Assembly (NCBI GenBank): GCA_001580565.1
Contig: LRBF01000221.1
Location: 1-37,553, forward strand
Direction: 5' to 3'
DNA: 37,553 bases
Source of the DNA: Caballeronia megalochromosomata
GTDB lineage: Bacteria > Pseudomonadota > Gammaproteobacteria > Burkholderiales > Burkholderiaceae
Shown: positions 8,595-16,838 of the stretch, piece by piece
Numbering within the stretch: the first letter of the stretch is position 1
Layout of the letters: each line of letters opens with the position of its first letter
Program-made: the position numbers and the translations under genes
Notes under the pieces: generated by a model
The model's database searches: none
The model's input: the letters and a program-made list of their open reading frames with translations, nothing else
What the model was told of the DNA's origin: nothing

Positions 8595-9812
8595 TCAGTG
8601 CTTGTGCTTGTCGACGGCTTCCTCGTAGGCGGACACGAACGCCTTGCCGAAGAGCGTGAAAAAGTCTTCCTCCGCCTCGCGCACGAGCCGCGCGTAAAGC
8701 GTCTCGAAATGACGCCAGCGGCGCGCATCGCGCAGACACGGAAAGAGCGCGTGCACGCCCGATGGCGGCGGAAGCTGCGCGCCGATCCGCTCTGGTGCGA
8801 AGCGCTCGAACAGTCCGCCGATCGACGCGCGCAAGCCCGCGAGAAAGCCGAACTGATGCGCGCGCAGGTCGTTGCAGGCGTCGCGCAACGCATCGCTGCC
8901 GCTCAGGTAGCCGCGCATCGGCGGGCCGAGCACGCTGCGCAGCGCGGCATCGGCGTTGGCGGCGTACTTCAGCGGATTGTTGTTGGTCGGCTCGATCAGC
9001 GTGAGCCGCGCATGGATGGTCTGCTTGATGACCTGACGCGCGACAAGCATATCGACCGTGCCCTGCAATGCCTCGCGCAACAGTGCGCCTGTGCGCTGCG
9101 CGAATTCGGGCGTGAACTCCGGCACGTCCGCCTCGTCCATGCCCGCGCCGCGCGCGAATGCCGCGCGCAGCGACATCGGCGCGCGGGGTTCTTCCGGGAC
9201 GGCTTCGATCGGCGGCGCCGCGGGCGTCGTGTACGCGCTGTCCATGCCGAAGCCGCAGCTGGCCAGACTCGGCGGCGGCACCTCGGGTTTCGCGCGCATG
9301 AGGCTTGCGAGCGGGTTGTCGTCCTGATGCGTGTTCGGCGCGGACACGGGTTCCAGCAACGGTCCAGAGTCGCTCTGCGCCGCGTGGCGCGGATGACGCT
9401 TCGCCATGAACCGCGCCAGCGGATCGGTGTCGCGCGTGTCGGGCAGGCCGAATCCCGGGTCGTCCATGCGCGCGTGTTCATCGAAAGATTCGATCATCGG
9501 CTCGTCGATATGCGCGCGCATGTCATACGCGCCGATCTGCAGCAGGTCGCCATCCGCGAGGCCGGTCTCTTCGCCCGCTTGCATCGGACGGCCGTTCACG
9601 AGCACGGGATTGACGCCCTGCTGCGTGAGCCGCCATCGGCCCTCGCGGCATTCGACGCGCGCATGCAGCCGCGAGACGAGCCGGTCCGGGTCCGCGAGCA
9701 CGAGCTGGCTGGTCTCGGCGCGTCCGATCGTGCCGCCGCCGGCGTCGAACGACGTCGAGAGCGGTCGGGAAAGCGGCAGGCCGCCGCAGGCGGTGACGGT
9801 GAGCGTGAGCAT
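8595..9812 (-). CDS. tagH: T6SS FHA-domain protein TagH
   Basis: The protein is 405 aa. An N-terminal FHA domain spans about residues 20-100, with the phosphothreonine-binding residues in place: Gly30-Arg31, SRLH at 47-50 and Asn73-Gly74. A low-complexity linker follows, then a C-terminal helical domain from about residue 205 (FTPEFAQRTGALLREALQG; NPLKYAANADAALRSVLG). This is the usual TagH layout. FHA proteins read threonine phosphorylation in T6SS assembly control. The ATG at 9812 has GGAGG eleven bases upstream, a long spacer. An ATG nearer that site is in another frame. The gene lies between tssH and the phosphatase, consistent with post-translational control of this T6SS. Confidence 0.9.
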   Translation of the reverse strand: MLTLTVTACGGLPLSRPLSTSFDAGGGTIGRAETSQLVLADPDRLVSRLHARVECREGRWRLTQQGVNPVLVNGRPMQAGEETGLADGDLLQIGAYDMRAHIDEPMIESFDEHARMDDPGFGLPDTRDTDPLARFMAKRHPRHAAQSDSGPLLEPVSAPNTHQDDNPLASLMRAKPEVPPPSLASCGFGMDSAYTTPAAPPIEAVPEEPRAPMSLRAAFARGAGMDEADVPEFTPEFAQRTGALLREALQGTVDMLVARQVIKQTIHARLTLIEPTNNNPLKYAANADAALRSVLGPPMRGYLSGSDALRDACNDLRAHQFGFLAGLRASIGGLFERFAPERIGAQLPPPSGVHALFPCLRDARRWRHFETLYARLVREAEEDFFTLFGKAFVSAYEEAVDKHKH

Positions 9813-9856
9813 CGGTCGGCATGCCTCCAGTGAACGTCATCGATTCGCGCGAGCGG

Positions 9857-12532
9857 TCATTCGAAGCGGTACTCGAAATCGCCGTCGCGCGCGCCGAGCG
9901 TGATGCGCGTGAGCGGCGCGCCGTCCGCGAGCCGCGTGAGGAACTCGGTCGAGATGCGCGGCAGCACGGTGTGGGTGAGCAGCGCGCCGATCACGCGTCC
10001 GCCCGATTCGGCATCGGTGCAACGCGACACCACGAGCTCGACGGCAGACTCGTCGTAGCTGAACGACACGCGATGATTCGACGCGACCCGCCGTGCGATG
10101 CGCTCCAGTTGCAGCCGCACGATGCGCCCGATCATCTCGTCGGTGAGCGGGTAATACGGCACGGTCACGAGACGCCCGAGCAGCGCGGCGGGGAACACCT
10201 GAAGCAGCGGCGCGCGCAGCGCGGCCGCGAGTTCGGCGGGCGAGGGCAGCGCGGCACCGTTGACGCAGGCGCGCTGGATCAGGTCCGAGCCGACGTTCGA
10301 TGTCAGCAGGATCACCGTGTTGCGAAAGTCGATGCGCCGGCCTTCGCCATCTTCCATGAAGCCCTTGTCGAAGACCTGGAAGAACAGTTCGTGCACGTCG
10401 GGATGCGCCTTCTCGACTTCATCGAGCAAGACGACGCTGTAGGGCCGGCGACGCACCGCCTCGGTCAGCACGCCGCCTTCGCCATAGCCCACATAGCCGG
10501 GCGGCGCGCCCTTGAGCGTCGAGACCGTGTGCGCCTCCTGAAACTCGCTCATGTTGACGGTGATCACGTTCTGCTCGCCGCCATAGAGCGCTTCGCCGAG
10601 CGCGAGCGCCGTCTCCGTCTTGCCGACGCCCGACGTGCCGCACAGCAGGAACACGCCGACCGGCTTGCACGGATCGTCGAGCCGCGCGCGCGAGGTCTGG
10701 ATGCGCCGTGCGATCGTCGTGAGCGCGTGGCGCTGGCCGATCACGCGTTCGTCGAGGATGTCGGCGAGCCTGAGCACGGTGCCGATCTCGTCGCGCATCA
10801 TCCGGCCGACGGGAATGCCGGTCCAGTCCGCGACCACGCCCGCGACGGCGCCTTCGTCCACGCTCGACAGCACGAGCGGCGTTTCACCCTGAAGCCACGC
10901 GAGGCGCGACTGGCAATCGCGCAGTTCGGCGAGCAGCGCGGCGCGCGCTTCACCGTGGTCTTCTTCATGCGCTTCGCCTTCGGGCTCGCGCAACTTTGCC
11001 CGCACGCCGAGCAGCGTTTCGACCAGCGCGCGTTCCTCCTGCCAGCGCACTTCGAGCGTGTCGAGCGCCTGCTGCTGCTGCGCGATCTCATCGCTCAATT
11101 CCAGCGCGCGGGCGCTGCGCTCCACGCCGACGCTGCGTTCCCGCTCGACGATGGCCGCCTCGATGCGCAAGCCCTCGATGCGCCGCTGCAGGTCTTCCAC
11201 CGCTGCGGGCGTCGCATGCTGGCTCACCGCGACGCGCGCACAGGCGGTATCGATGAGACTCACGGCCTTGTCGGGCAACTGCCGCGCCGGAATGTAGCGG
11301 TGCGAGAGGCGCACGGCCGCTTCCATCGCCTCGTCGAGCAATTGCACGCGATGATGCGCCTCCAGCAACGGCGCGACGCCGCGCAACATGCCGAGCGCGC
11401 GGGCCTCGTCCGGCTCGGCGACCTGGATCGCCTGAAAGCGCCGCGTGAGCGCCGGATCTTTCTCGACGTACTTCTTGTATTCCGCCCAGGTCGTCGCGCC
11501 GATGGTCCGCAGGTTGCCGCGCGCGAGCGCCGGCTTGAGCAGATTGGCGGCGTCGCCGGTGCCCGCCGCGCCGCCCGCGCCCACGAGCATGTGAATCTCG
11601 TCGATGAACAGCACGATCGGACGCGGGCTCGCGATCACTTCGTCGATCACCTCGCGCAGTCGCTTCTCGAACTCGCCCTTCATCGCCGCGCCGGCTTGCA
11701 GCAGGCCGAGATCGAGCGCCCACAGCGTGACCTCCGCGAGCGAAGGCGGCACGTCGCCGCGCGCGAGGCGCTGCGCGAATCCCTCGACGACCGCCGTCTT
11801 GCCGACGCCCGCCTCGCCCGTCAGCAGCGGATTGTTCTGGCGGCGGCGCATCAGGATATCGACGATCTGGCGAATCTCCTCGTCGCGGCCCGTGACCGGA
11901 TCGAGCTCGCCGCGCGCGGCCTTCGCGGTGAGATCGACGCCGTAACGCGTGAGCGCATCGAGCTTGACTGTCGCACGCGCGGCAACGGGCGCGCCGGGCG
12001 ACGCGGCGGCCGCGTCGCTCGTGAAGGCTGTGCCGTCCTGCGCACGCATGCCGTTTTCGGCGCTGCCCTCGGTGATCGAGGCGAACGCGTCGCACAGATC
12101 GTCGAACTTGATGCGATTGAATTGCGGCGACATCGCCGACAGCACCGCGCGCTGACGCTTCGTGCTGAGCATCCCGATCAGCAGATAGCCGCTGCGCACC
12201 TGGGCGTCGCCGAACATGAGCGTCGCGTAGCTCCAGCCGCCTTCGATCGCCTCGATCACATGCTCCGAGAAATCCGACAGCGAAGCCGCGCCGCGCGGCA
12301 GTTGTTCGAGCGACAGCGTGAGATCGGCGGACAGGCGCGCGACGTCGATATCGAAATGCTCGACGATGCGCGCGAGATCGGTGTTCGCGTTCGGCAAGAG
12401 CACCGCGAACAGATGGTCGAGTTCGACATACGGGTTCTGCCGGTTGCGGCAGAAGACGGTCGCGTCGTGCATCGCGCGATGCACGAGCGGGTTGAGCTTG
12501 CCGAAGAGCGCCGCGCGCGTGATGTCAGCCAT
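9857..12532 (-). CDS. tssH: T6SS AAA+ ATPase TssH (ClpV)
   Basis: The 891-aa ClpB-type ATPase disassembles the contracted TssBC sheath. It has an N-terminal Clp repeat domain (about 1-150), a first AAA+ module with Walker A GEAGVGKT (239-246) and Walker B LFIDEIH (about 308-314), a coiled middle region, and a second AAA+ module with GTSGVGKT and VVLLDEVEKAH. Length matches ClpV. The start at MADITRAAL is supported by a strong GGAGGAG just upstream; a longer frame exists but lacks that support. It lies 56 bases after tssG and 44 bases before tagH in the same operon. Confidence 0.96.
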   Translation of the reverse strand: MADITRAALFGKLNPLVHRAMHDATVFCRNRQNPYVELDHLFAVLLPNANTDLARIVEHFDIDVARLSADLTLSLEQLPRGAASLSDFSEHVIEAIEGGWSYATLMFGDAQVRSGYLLIGMLSTKRQRAVLSAMSPQFNRIKFDDLCDAFASITEGSAENGMRAQDGTAFTSDAAAASPGAPVAARATVKLDALTRYGVDLTAKAARGELDPVTGRDEEIRQIVDILMRRRQNNPLLTGEAGVGKTAVVEGFAQRLARGDVPPSLAEVTLWALDLGLLQAGAAMKGEFEKRLREVIDEVIASPRPIVLFIDEIHMLVGAGGAAGTGDAANLLKPALARGNLRTIGATTWAEYKKYVEKDPALTRRFQAIQVAEPDEARALGMLRGVAPLLEAHHRVQLLDEAMEAAVRLSHRYIPARQLPDKAVSLIDTACARVAVSQHATPAAVEDLQRRIEGLRIEAAIVERERSVGVERSARALELSDEIAQQQQALDTLEVRWQEERALVETLLGVRAKLREPEGEAHEEDHGEARAALLAELRDCQSRLAWLQGETPLVLSSVDEGAVAGVVADWTGIPVGRMMRDEIGTVLRLADILDERVIGQRHALTTIARRIQTSRARLDDPCKPVGVFLLCGTSGVGKTETALALGEALYGGEQNVITVNMSEFQEAHTVSTLKGAPPGYVGYGEGGVLTEAVRRRPYSVVLLDEVEKAHPDVHELFFQVFDKGFMEDGEGRRIDFRNTVILLTSNVGSDLIQRACVNGAALPSPAELAAALRAPLLQVFPAALLGRLVTVPYYPLTDEMIGRIVRLQLERIARRVASNHRVSFSYDESAVELVVSRCTDAESGGRVIGALLTHTVLPRISTEFLTRLADGAPLTRITLGARDGDFEYRFE

Positions 12533-12588
12533 GACTCCTCCTCCGAATGCGTTGTGATGGGTTCGCCCTGTGTCCGGCGTTATCTTCA

Positions 12589-13716
12589 CTAAGACGAAGC
12601 TTCCCGCCGCGGATTGGAATGCGCGCCGGGCAAGGGCACGCGCCGTTCCGCGTCGATGAGCGGACCGCGTGCGTCATAACGCGCCCGGGCGCCGCCATCG
12701 AAGAAGGTCGTCCAGCCGAGCTGCGCGCGCTGTCCGAGGCGAAGCGGCGGCACATGGTCGCGCCTGAGCACGAGCCGCACGTCCCACGCGAGTTCGCGAT
12801 TCAGATACTGGCGAACGAGCGCGGTCATCACAGGCAGACGCGCGCCGCCGGGAAGCATCGATTCGAATTCGGCGAGCGAGAGCGGTCCCGCGACGACGCG
12901 AAAGCGAAACTGGCGCGCGAGCACGTGCGTGCCGAGCACGGCGCTCGCGCCAAGCCGCTGCTGCGCACCGAGCGTGAGCCGTTCATCGCGTGCGATGGGC
13001 AGACGCTCGCAGACGAACGGCTCGATCGCGAGCGGCACGCGCAGGCTATCGGCGAGAATCGCGTGAAGGCCTTCGAGCGGACGCGTTTCGCGGCCGAAGT
13101 GCATCGCGTGGCGCAGCTTGAGGTGATCGTGCGCGGCGTCGCGCTCGCGGCACGACGGATGCCCGATGCCGAACAGCGCGCCGACGAACGCGGCGAAGCG
13201 GTCGCTGCCCGCGCGGTCGAGACTCGCCGCCGGCTGCGCCTGCGCCTGCGCGCGATAGAACAGCAACGCGTAGCGATGCAGCAGCAGATCGAGAAAGCGC
13301 GTCAGCGACGGATCGTGGTCATGCAGAAGACGCTCGCGCGCGAATTCCGTCAGATGCAGGGGCAACGGTCCGTTTGGGCCGAGAAAGCCGAAGAAGTATT
13401 GCGACAACCTCGCGGGCGCGGGCGGGTTGCCATCGACGCTCGCGCCGCATTCGAGCGCGGCGATCGGCGCGGGAGCGAACGCAAGCGACGGCGTCTGCCC
13501 GATGCGCAGGGCCTCCAGCGCGGGCCGCGGCGCGAGGCCGAGGCGCGGGAAATCCGGGCTCAGCGCATCGACGCGTCGCAACACCTGGAAGAAGTGATGC
13601 CGGTGCGGTTCGCGCGCCACGTCGCGCAGATAGTCCGCGAGCTCGCGTTCGTGCGCGGGACGTGCGCCGGGCGCGTCGGCGCGCGGCGCGCTCAGATCGT
13701 CGGGCGGCCGCCGCAT
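12589..13716 (-). CDS. tssG: T6SS baseplate protein TssG
   Basis: The protein is 375 aa. It shows the TssG family features: an N-terminal FFQVLRRVDAL segment, LAFAPAPIAALE, the central QYFFGFLGPNGPLPLHLTEF motif, then HRYALLFYRA and a C-terminal LPGGARLPVMTALVRQYL section. TssG joins TssE, TssF and TssK in the baseplate wedge below the sheath. Its start overlaps the end of tssF by 25 bases, which suggests coupled translation. It is followed by tssH after 56 bases. Confidence 0.95.
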   Translation of the reverse strand: MRRPPDDLSAPRADAPGARPAHERELADYLRDVAREPHRHHFFQVLRRVDALSPDFPRLGLAPRPALEALRIGQTPSLAFAPAPIAALECGASVDGNPPAPARLSQYFFGFLGPNGPLPLHLTEFARERLLHDHDPSLTRFLDLLLHRYALLFYRAQAQAQPAASLDRAGSDRFAAFVGALFGIGHPSCRERDAAHDHLKLRHAMHFGRETRPLEGLHAILADSLRVPLAIEPFVCERLPIARDERLTLGAQQRLGASAVLGTHVLARQFRFRVVAGPLSLAEFESMLPGGARLPVMTALVRQYLNRELAWDVRLVLRRDHVPPLRLGQRAQLGWTTFFDGGARARYDARGPLIDAERRVPLPGAHSNPRREASS

Positions 13717-15623
13717 CGCGGGACACCTGCGTGAATCGTGCGTCCGTCCAGGTCGCGCACGGTGGTCTGAACGAAGGAATTGATCGACACGTAGCGCGCG
13801 AAAAACGAATCCAGCACGCGCGCCAGCACGTGCGCGCCCGCGCCGGCGAACGCGCTTCCATCGAACGTCAGCTCGATGGCGAGGCCGCGCCCGAACGTGA
13901 TCGGCCCCGGCAGCGCGAGCCGCCGCACCACGGGCGCCGCACGCACGGCGCGCACGCCGTTCGCGTGTGCGGCGGCCTGGGCGTCGGCGGGCGCGACGTG
14001 CAGCATCAGGAGCGCGCGCAGGACGGCCGCGCCTTCTTCGGCGTTCGCATCGAGCAGAGACAGATAGTTGAGCGAGAGATGATCGACGAGCCGCCAGCCG
14101 TCCTGCGCGTCGAGCACGGCGGGAATCGGGCGCGACGGGCCGCTGACGCGGCGGATCGCGCGCACGGGCGCGGCCAGATCGAGCGTGAAGTCGCCGCCGT
14201 TCGCGCCGCCGAGCGGCATGGCGAGCGGCAGGTCGCGGTTCGTGCAGAGCGTGTCGAAGGAAAGCTGGCGCAGACTGCGCGGCCAGGGCGCCTGCCGCGC
14301 ATCGACGATCGATACGTACACCTCGCTCGCCACGTATCCGGTATCGATGCCGCCCGCGCGGCGCACGCCCTCCGGCACGCGCGAAGCGTGCGCGCCGGGT
14401 GCGCCGCCCGGCGCGCGCGGCATCCGCTCGCTCGTGAAATACGCGGCGTCTTCCGTGCGGGCGTCATGGAACGCGGCATAGAAAGGCGCGAAGACGTGCT
14501 CGGTCGCGTCGCCGCCGTAGCCGCGCACGCCGGTCACCGAATGCACTTCGAAATCGAGCGGGCGCGAGCGGTCGGGCACGACCTGAAAATCCACCGACTG
14601 ATCCGACACGATCGCGCGCGCCGCCTGCTTCGGGAACAGATTGACGGCGCTCACGCAATTGAGCAGCACGTGCTCGCGCGAGACGGCGTGCTCCAGCGTC
14701 GGATCGGCCCGGCCGACGAGCACGTTGATCTCGAACTCGCGCCCGGCGATGCGCGGCAGCGCGCGCGCGAGCCCTTCGATGCGCGCGAAGCGAAAACGCT
14801 GCGCGAACGCGAAGTATTCGCGCAGATGCCGGTAGCCGCGCAAGCCCTGCGCGGTGACGGGCAGAAGCGCTTCGTCGTCGTCGAATCCGGGATGCGAGAC
14901 CGCGCTCGCGGGCAGCGTGAAGAGCGCGTGCGGCGCGCGCCCCGGCGCGCCCACGGTCAGCGCCAGCGCGTGCGACAACACGGCTTCGTGCAGACGCCAC
15001 GCCGAGGTCTCGTCGCCGCCGAAGAAGAGCGTGAGCGCGTCGAGCTTCAGCGCTGCGACGCTCAATCCTTCGGGCACGGACAGCCGCAGCCGCAGCACGC
15101 CGCGCACGCGGTTCGCGAACGGCGCGAGCGCGGCCACGCCCGCGAGCGGCAGATCGGCGGCGCGCGGCAGCCATGCGGCGTCGATCACGTCGAGCGGCCA
15201 CAGCGTCAGCGCGGAACCGGTGCGGAACACACAGGCGGTCTTCGTGCCGAGCGCATCCTTCGAGGACAGCGCCGCGCCTCGCGGCACGGTGAACCCGCCC
15301 GCGAGGTTCGGGTCGGCCATGTCGGGCTGCAATTGCGCGACGAGCATCGCGGGCGTCGGCGCGAGCGCCTGCGGCATGAGCGTCTGCATCATGCGCTGCG
15401 TGAAGCGCGGAAACTCTTCTTCGAGCCGCAACTGCACGCGCGCCGCAAGAAACGCGCTGCCTTCGAGAAGACGTTCGACGTAAGGGTCCGCGACTTCGCT
15501 GTTGCCGTCGCGGCCGAGTGCCAGCCGGCCCGCGATCTTCGGGAAATCGCGCGCGAACTCCGCGCCCATCTCGTGCAGATAGCGCAGCTCGGTTTCGTAG
15601 TGCCGCACGAGCCTCGGGTCCAT
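13692..15623 (-). CDS. tssF: T6SS baseplate protein TssF
   Basis: The protein is 643 aa, close to the usual TssF length. The N-terminus (YETELRYLHEMGAEFARDFP, then LGRDG and DPYVERLLEGSAFLAARV) is highly typical of the family. So are the later blocks, such as FPKQAAR and the VRAIRRVSGPSRP region. TssF forms a heterotrimer with two or more chains per TssG in the baseplate wedge. It starts four bases after tssE and overlaps tssG. Confidence 0.96.
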   Translation of the reverse strand: MDPRLVRHYETELRYLHEMGAEFARDFPKIAGRLALGRDGNSEVADPYVERLLEGSAFLAARVQLRLEEEFPRFTQRMMQTLMPQALAPTPAMLVAQLQPDMADPNLAGGFTVPRGAALSSKDALGTKTACVFRTGSALTLWPLDVIDAAWLPRAADLPLAGVAALAPFANRVRGVLRLRLSVPEGLSVAALKLDALTLFFGGDETSAWRLHEAVLSHALALTVGAPGRAPHALFTLPASAVSHPGFDDDEALLPVTAQGLRGYRHLREYFAFAQRFRFARIEGLARALPRIAGREFEINVLVGRADPTLEHAVSREHVLLNCVSAVNLFPKQAARAIVSDQSVDFQVVPDRSRPLDFEVHSVTGVRGYGGDATEHVFAPFYAAFHDARTEDAAYFTSERMPRAPGGAPGAHASRVPEGVRRAGGIDTGYVASEVYVSIVDARQAPWPRSLRQLSFDTLCTNRDLPLAMPLGGANGGDFTLDLAAPVRAIRRVSGPSRPIPAVLDAQDGWRLVDHLSLNYLSLLDANAEEGAAVLRALLMLHVAPADAQAAAHANGVRAVRAAPVVRRLALPGPITFGRGLAIELTFDGSAFAGAGAHVLARVLDSFFARYVSINSFVQTTVRDLDGRTIHAGVPRCGGRPTI

Positions 15624-15627
15624 TGTG

Positions 15628-16134
15628 TCAGGCTCCCGCTTCGTCGACGGTCACGCCGCCGTCTTCAAGATCGATCTGCGCGCGCAGCACGACTTCGAGC
15701 GGCGCCGGGCGAAACCACAGCAACGCGCGGATCACGAACGCGATCTGATTCAGCGAATCGCGCATGTCGCGGCTGCCCGCGGGCTCGATCTCGATCGACG
15801 CGGGCAGGATGCGCGGCTCGAAGCGCGTGATGGCCTGGCGTAGCGACGCCTGCAGGCGGGGCATGTCGACGCTCGCGGAAAACCCGCCGACGATGCACGG
15901 CAGGCCGTAATTCAGTACGGAATCGCTCGCATGGGGATGGCGCTTCGCATCGATGCCACGCGGCTGGCCCACCGTGTTGAAGAGCCAGCGCAATTCGCGC
16001 AGCACCGACTGACGAAGCCCTTCGTCCGATATGAAGCGCGCCTCGAGCGATTCGCTTTTCTGCTGCGGATGCTCGTCCGTCAGACGGTCGAGGAGCGAGG
16101 GTTGAAGGCGCGCGCCGCGCGTCGATTCGTTCAT
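15628..16134 (-). CDS. tssE: T6SS baseplate protein TssE (gp25-like)
   Basis: The protein is 168 aa. It has the gp25-like features LQPSLLDRLTDE near the start, then SVLRELRWLFNT, DSVLNYGLPC, AITRFEPRILP and a C-terminal FVIRALLWFRP. TssE is the baseplate component that initiates sheath polymerisation. The start at 16134 gives MNESTRGARLQPSLLDRL, the family's normal N-terminus. A longer frame runs into the divergent spacer and was not used. It is the first gene of the minus-strand core operon, head-to-head with hcp. Confidence 0.94.
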   Translation of the reverse strand: MNESTRGARLQPSLLDRLTDEHPQQKSESLEARFISDEGLRQSVLRELRWLFNTVGQPRGIDAKRHPHASDSVLNYGLPCIVGGFSASVDMPRLQASLRQAITRFEPRILPASIEIEPAGSRDMRDSLNQIAFVIRALLWFRPAPLEVVLRAQIDLEDGGVTVDEAGA

Positions 16135-16319
16135 GTCACGAGTCCCGTGTGCAAAGCGATGCGACGCCGCCGCGCGGCGCCTGCTCGCAAGAGAACGAAC
16201 GATCCCCGCACGCTTTGAAGCGCTCGCTCGCGTCTTCGATTTGTCGCCGCTTTCAAAAATCGCGCACACACGCTCGTCTTGCCGATGCAGTACCCCCTGA
16301 CTTTGAAGCGGAGTCCTCC
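16135..16319. promoter_or_regulatory. Divergent spacer between tssE and hcp
   Basis: This 185-base non-coding interval separates the minus-strand tssE operon from the plus-strand hcp-vgrG-rhs unit, so it must hold promoters for both. Near hcp, GGAG at 16310-16313 lies six bases before the ATG. I could not pick out a convincing sigma-70 pair or a sigma-54 (GG-N10-GC) element by eye. The middle part is somewhat AT-richer (around TTTCAAAAATCG). Confidence 0.5.
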
Positions 16320-16796
16320 ATGGCAAACGATATCTATCTGAAGATCGACGGCGTCGAAGGCGAATGCAATCACGCCAACGCCGAGAAGCAGATCCAGCTG
16401 CTCAGCTGGAAATGCGGCGTGAGCAATGCGTCGAGCGCCGGCGACAACGGCGGCCACGGCGTCGGCAAGGCCGAGCCCCATCTTCTCGAATTCACGCATC
16501 TCTACGACAAGGCCGCACCCGTGCTGATGCGTCATTGCGCGTCCGGAAAGCATCTGGCGAGCGTGAAGCTCAGCGTGTGCAAGGCGGGCGGCGAGCAGAA
16601 AGAGTATCTGTCCATCACGCTCAAGAACGCCTTCGTGACGCATGTCTCGCACGAATGCCTCCCGGACAAGACCATCGGCATCGTGCGCCTCGCCTATGAG
16701 GAGATCGAGCACGAGTACAAGCCGCAGGACAAGGAAGGCAATCCGCAGGGGGCCATCAAGGCCGGGTGGAACATCACCACGACCAAGACGCACTGA
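16320..16796 (+). CDS. hcp: T6SS tube protein Hcp (TssD)
   Basis: The protein is 158 aa, the standard Hcp length. It begins MANDIYLKIDGVEGE and continues with IQLLSWKCGVSNASS, LLEFTHLYDKAAPVLM and CKAGGEQKEYLSITLKNAFV, all typical Hcp blocks. It ends near KAGWNITTTKTH. Hcp hexamers stack into the inner tube that is fired from the cell and can carry small effectors. The start is fixed by GGAG at 16310-16313. It lies 42 bases before vgrG and is probably co-transcribed with it. Confidence 0.97.
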   Translation: MANDIYLKIDGVEGECNHANAEKQIQLLSWKCGVSNASSAGDNGGHGVGKAEPHLLEFTHLYDKAAPVLMRHCASGKHLASVKLSVCKAGGEQKEYLSITLKNAFVTHVSHECLPDKTIGIVRLAYEEIEHEYKPQDKEGNPQGAIKAGWNITTTKTH

Positions 16797-16838
16797 AGCA
16801 CGCGGCCCGACTCGTCACGACGTCACGGAGGTTTGCGC

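Noticed and set aside
9821..12592. A plus-strand open frame of 923 codons opposite tssH, and a similar one (8214-9833) opposite the FHA and phosphatase genes
   Set aside because: They are rich in Arg, Ala and His, have no family features, and are explained by high GC opposite well-supported genes.
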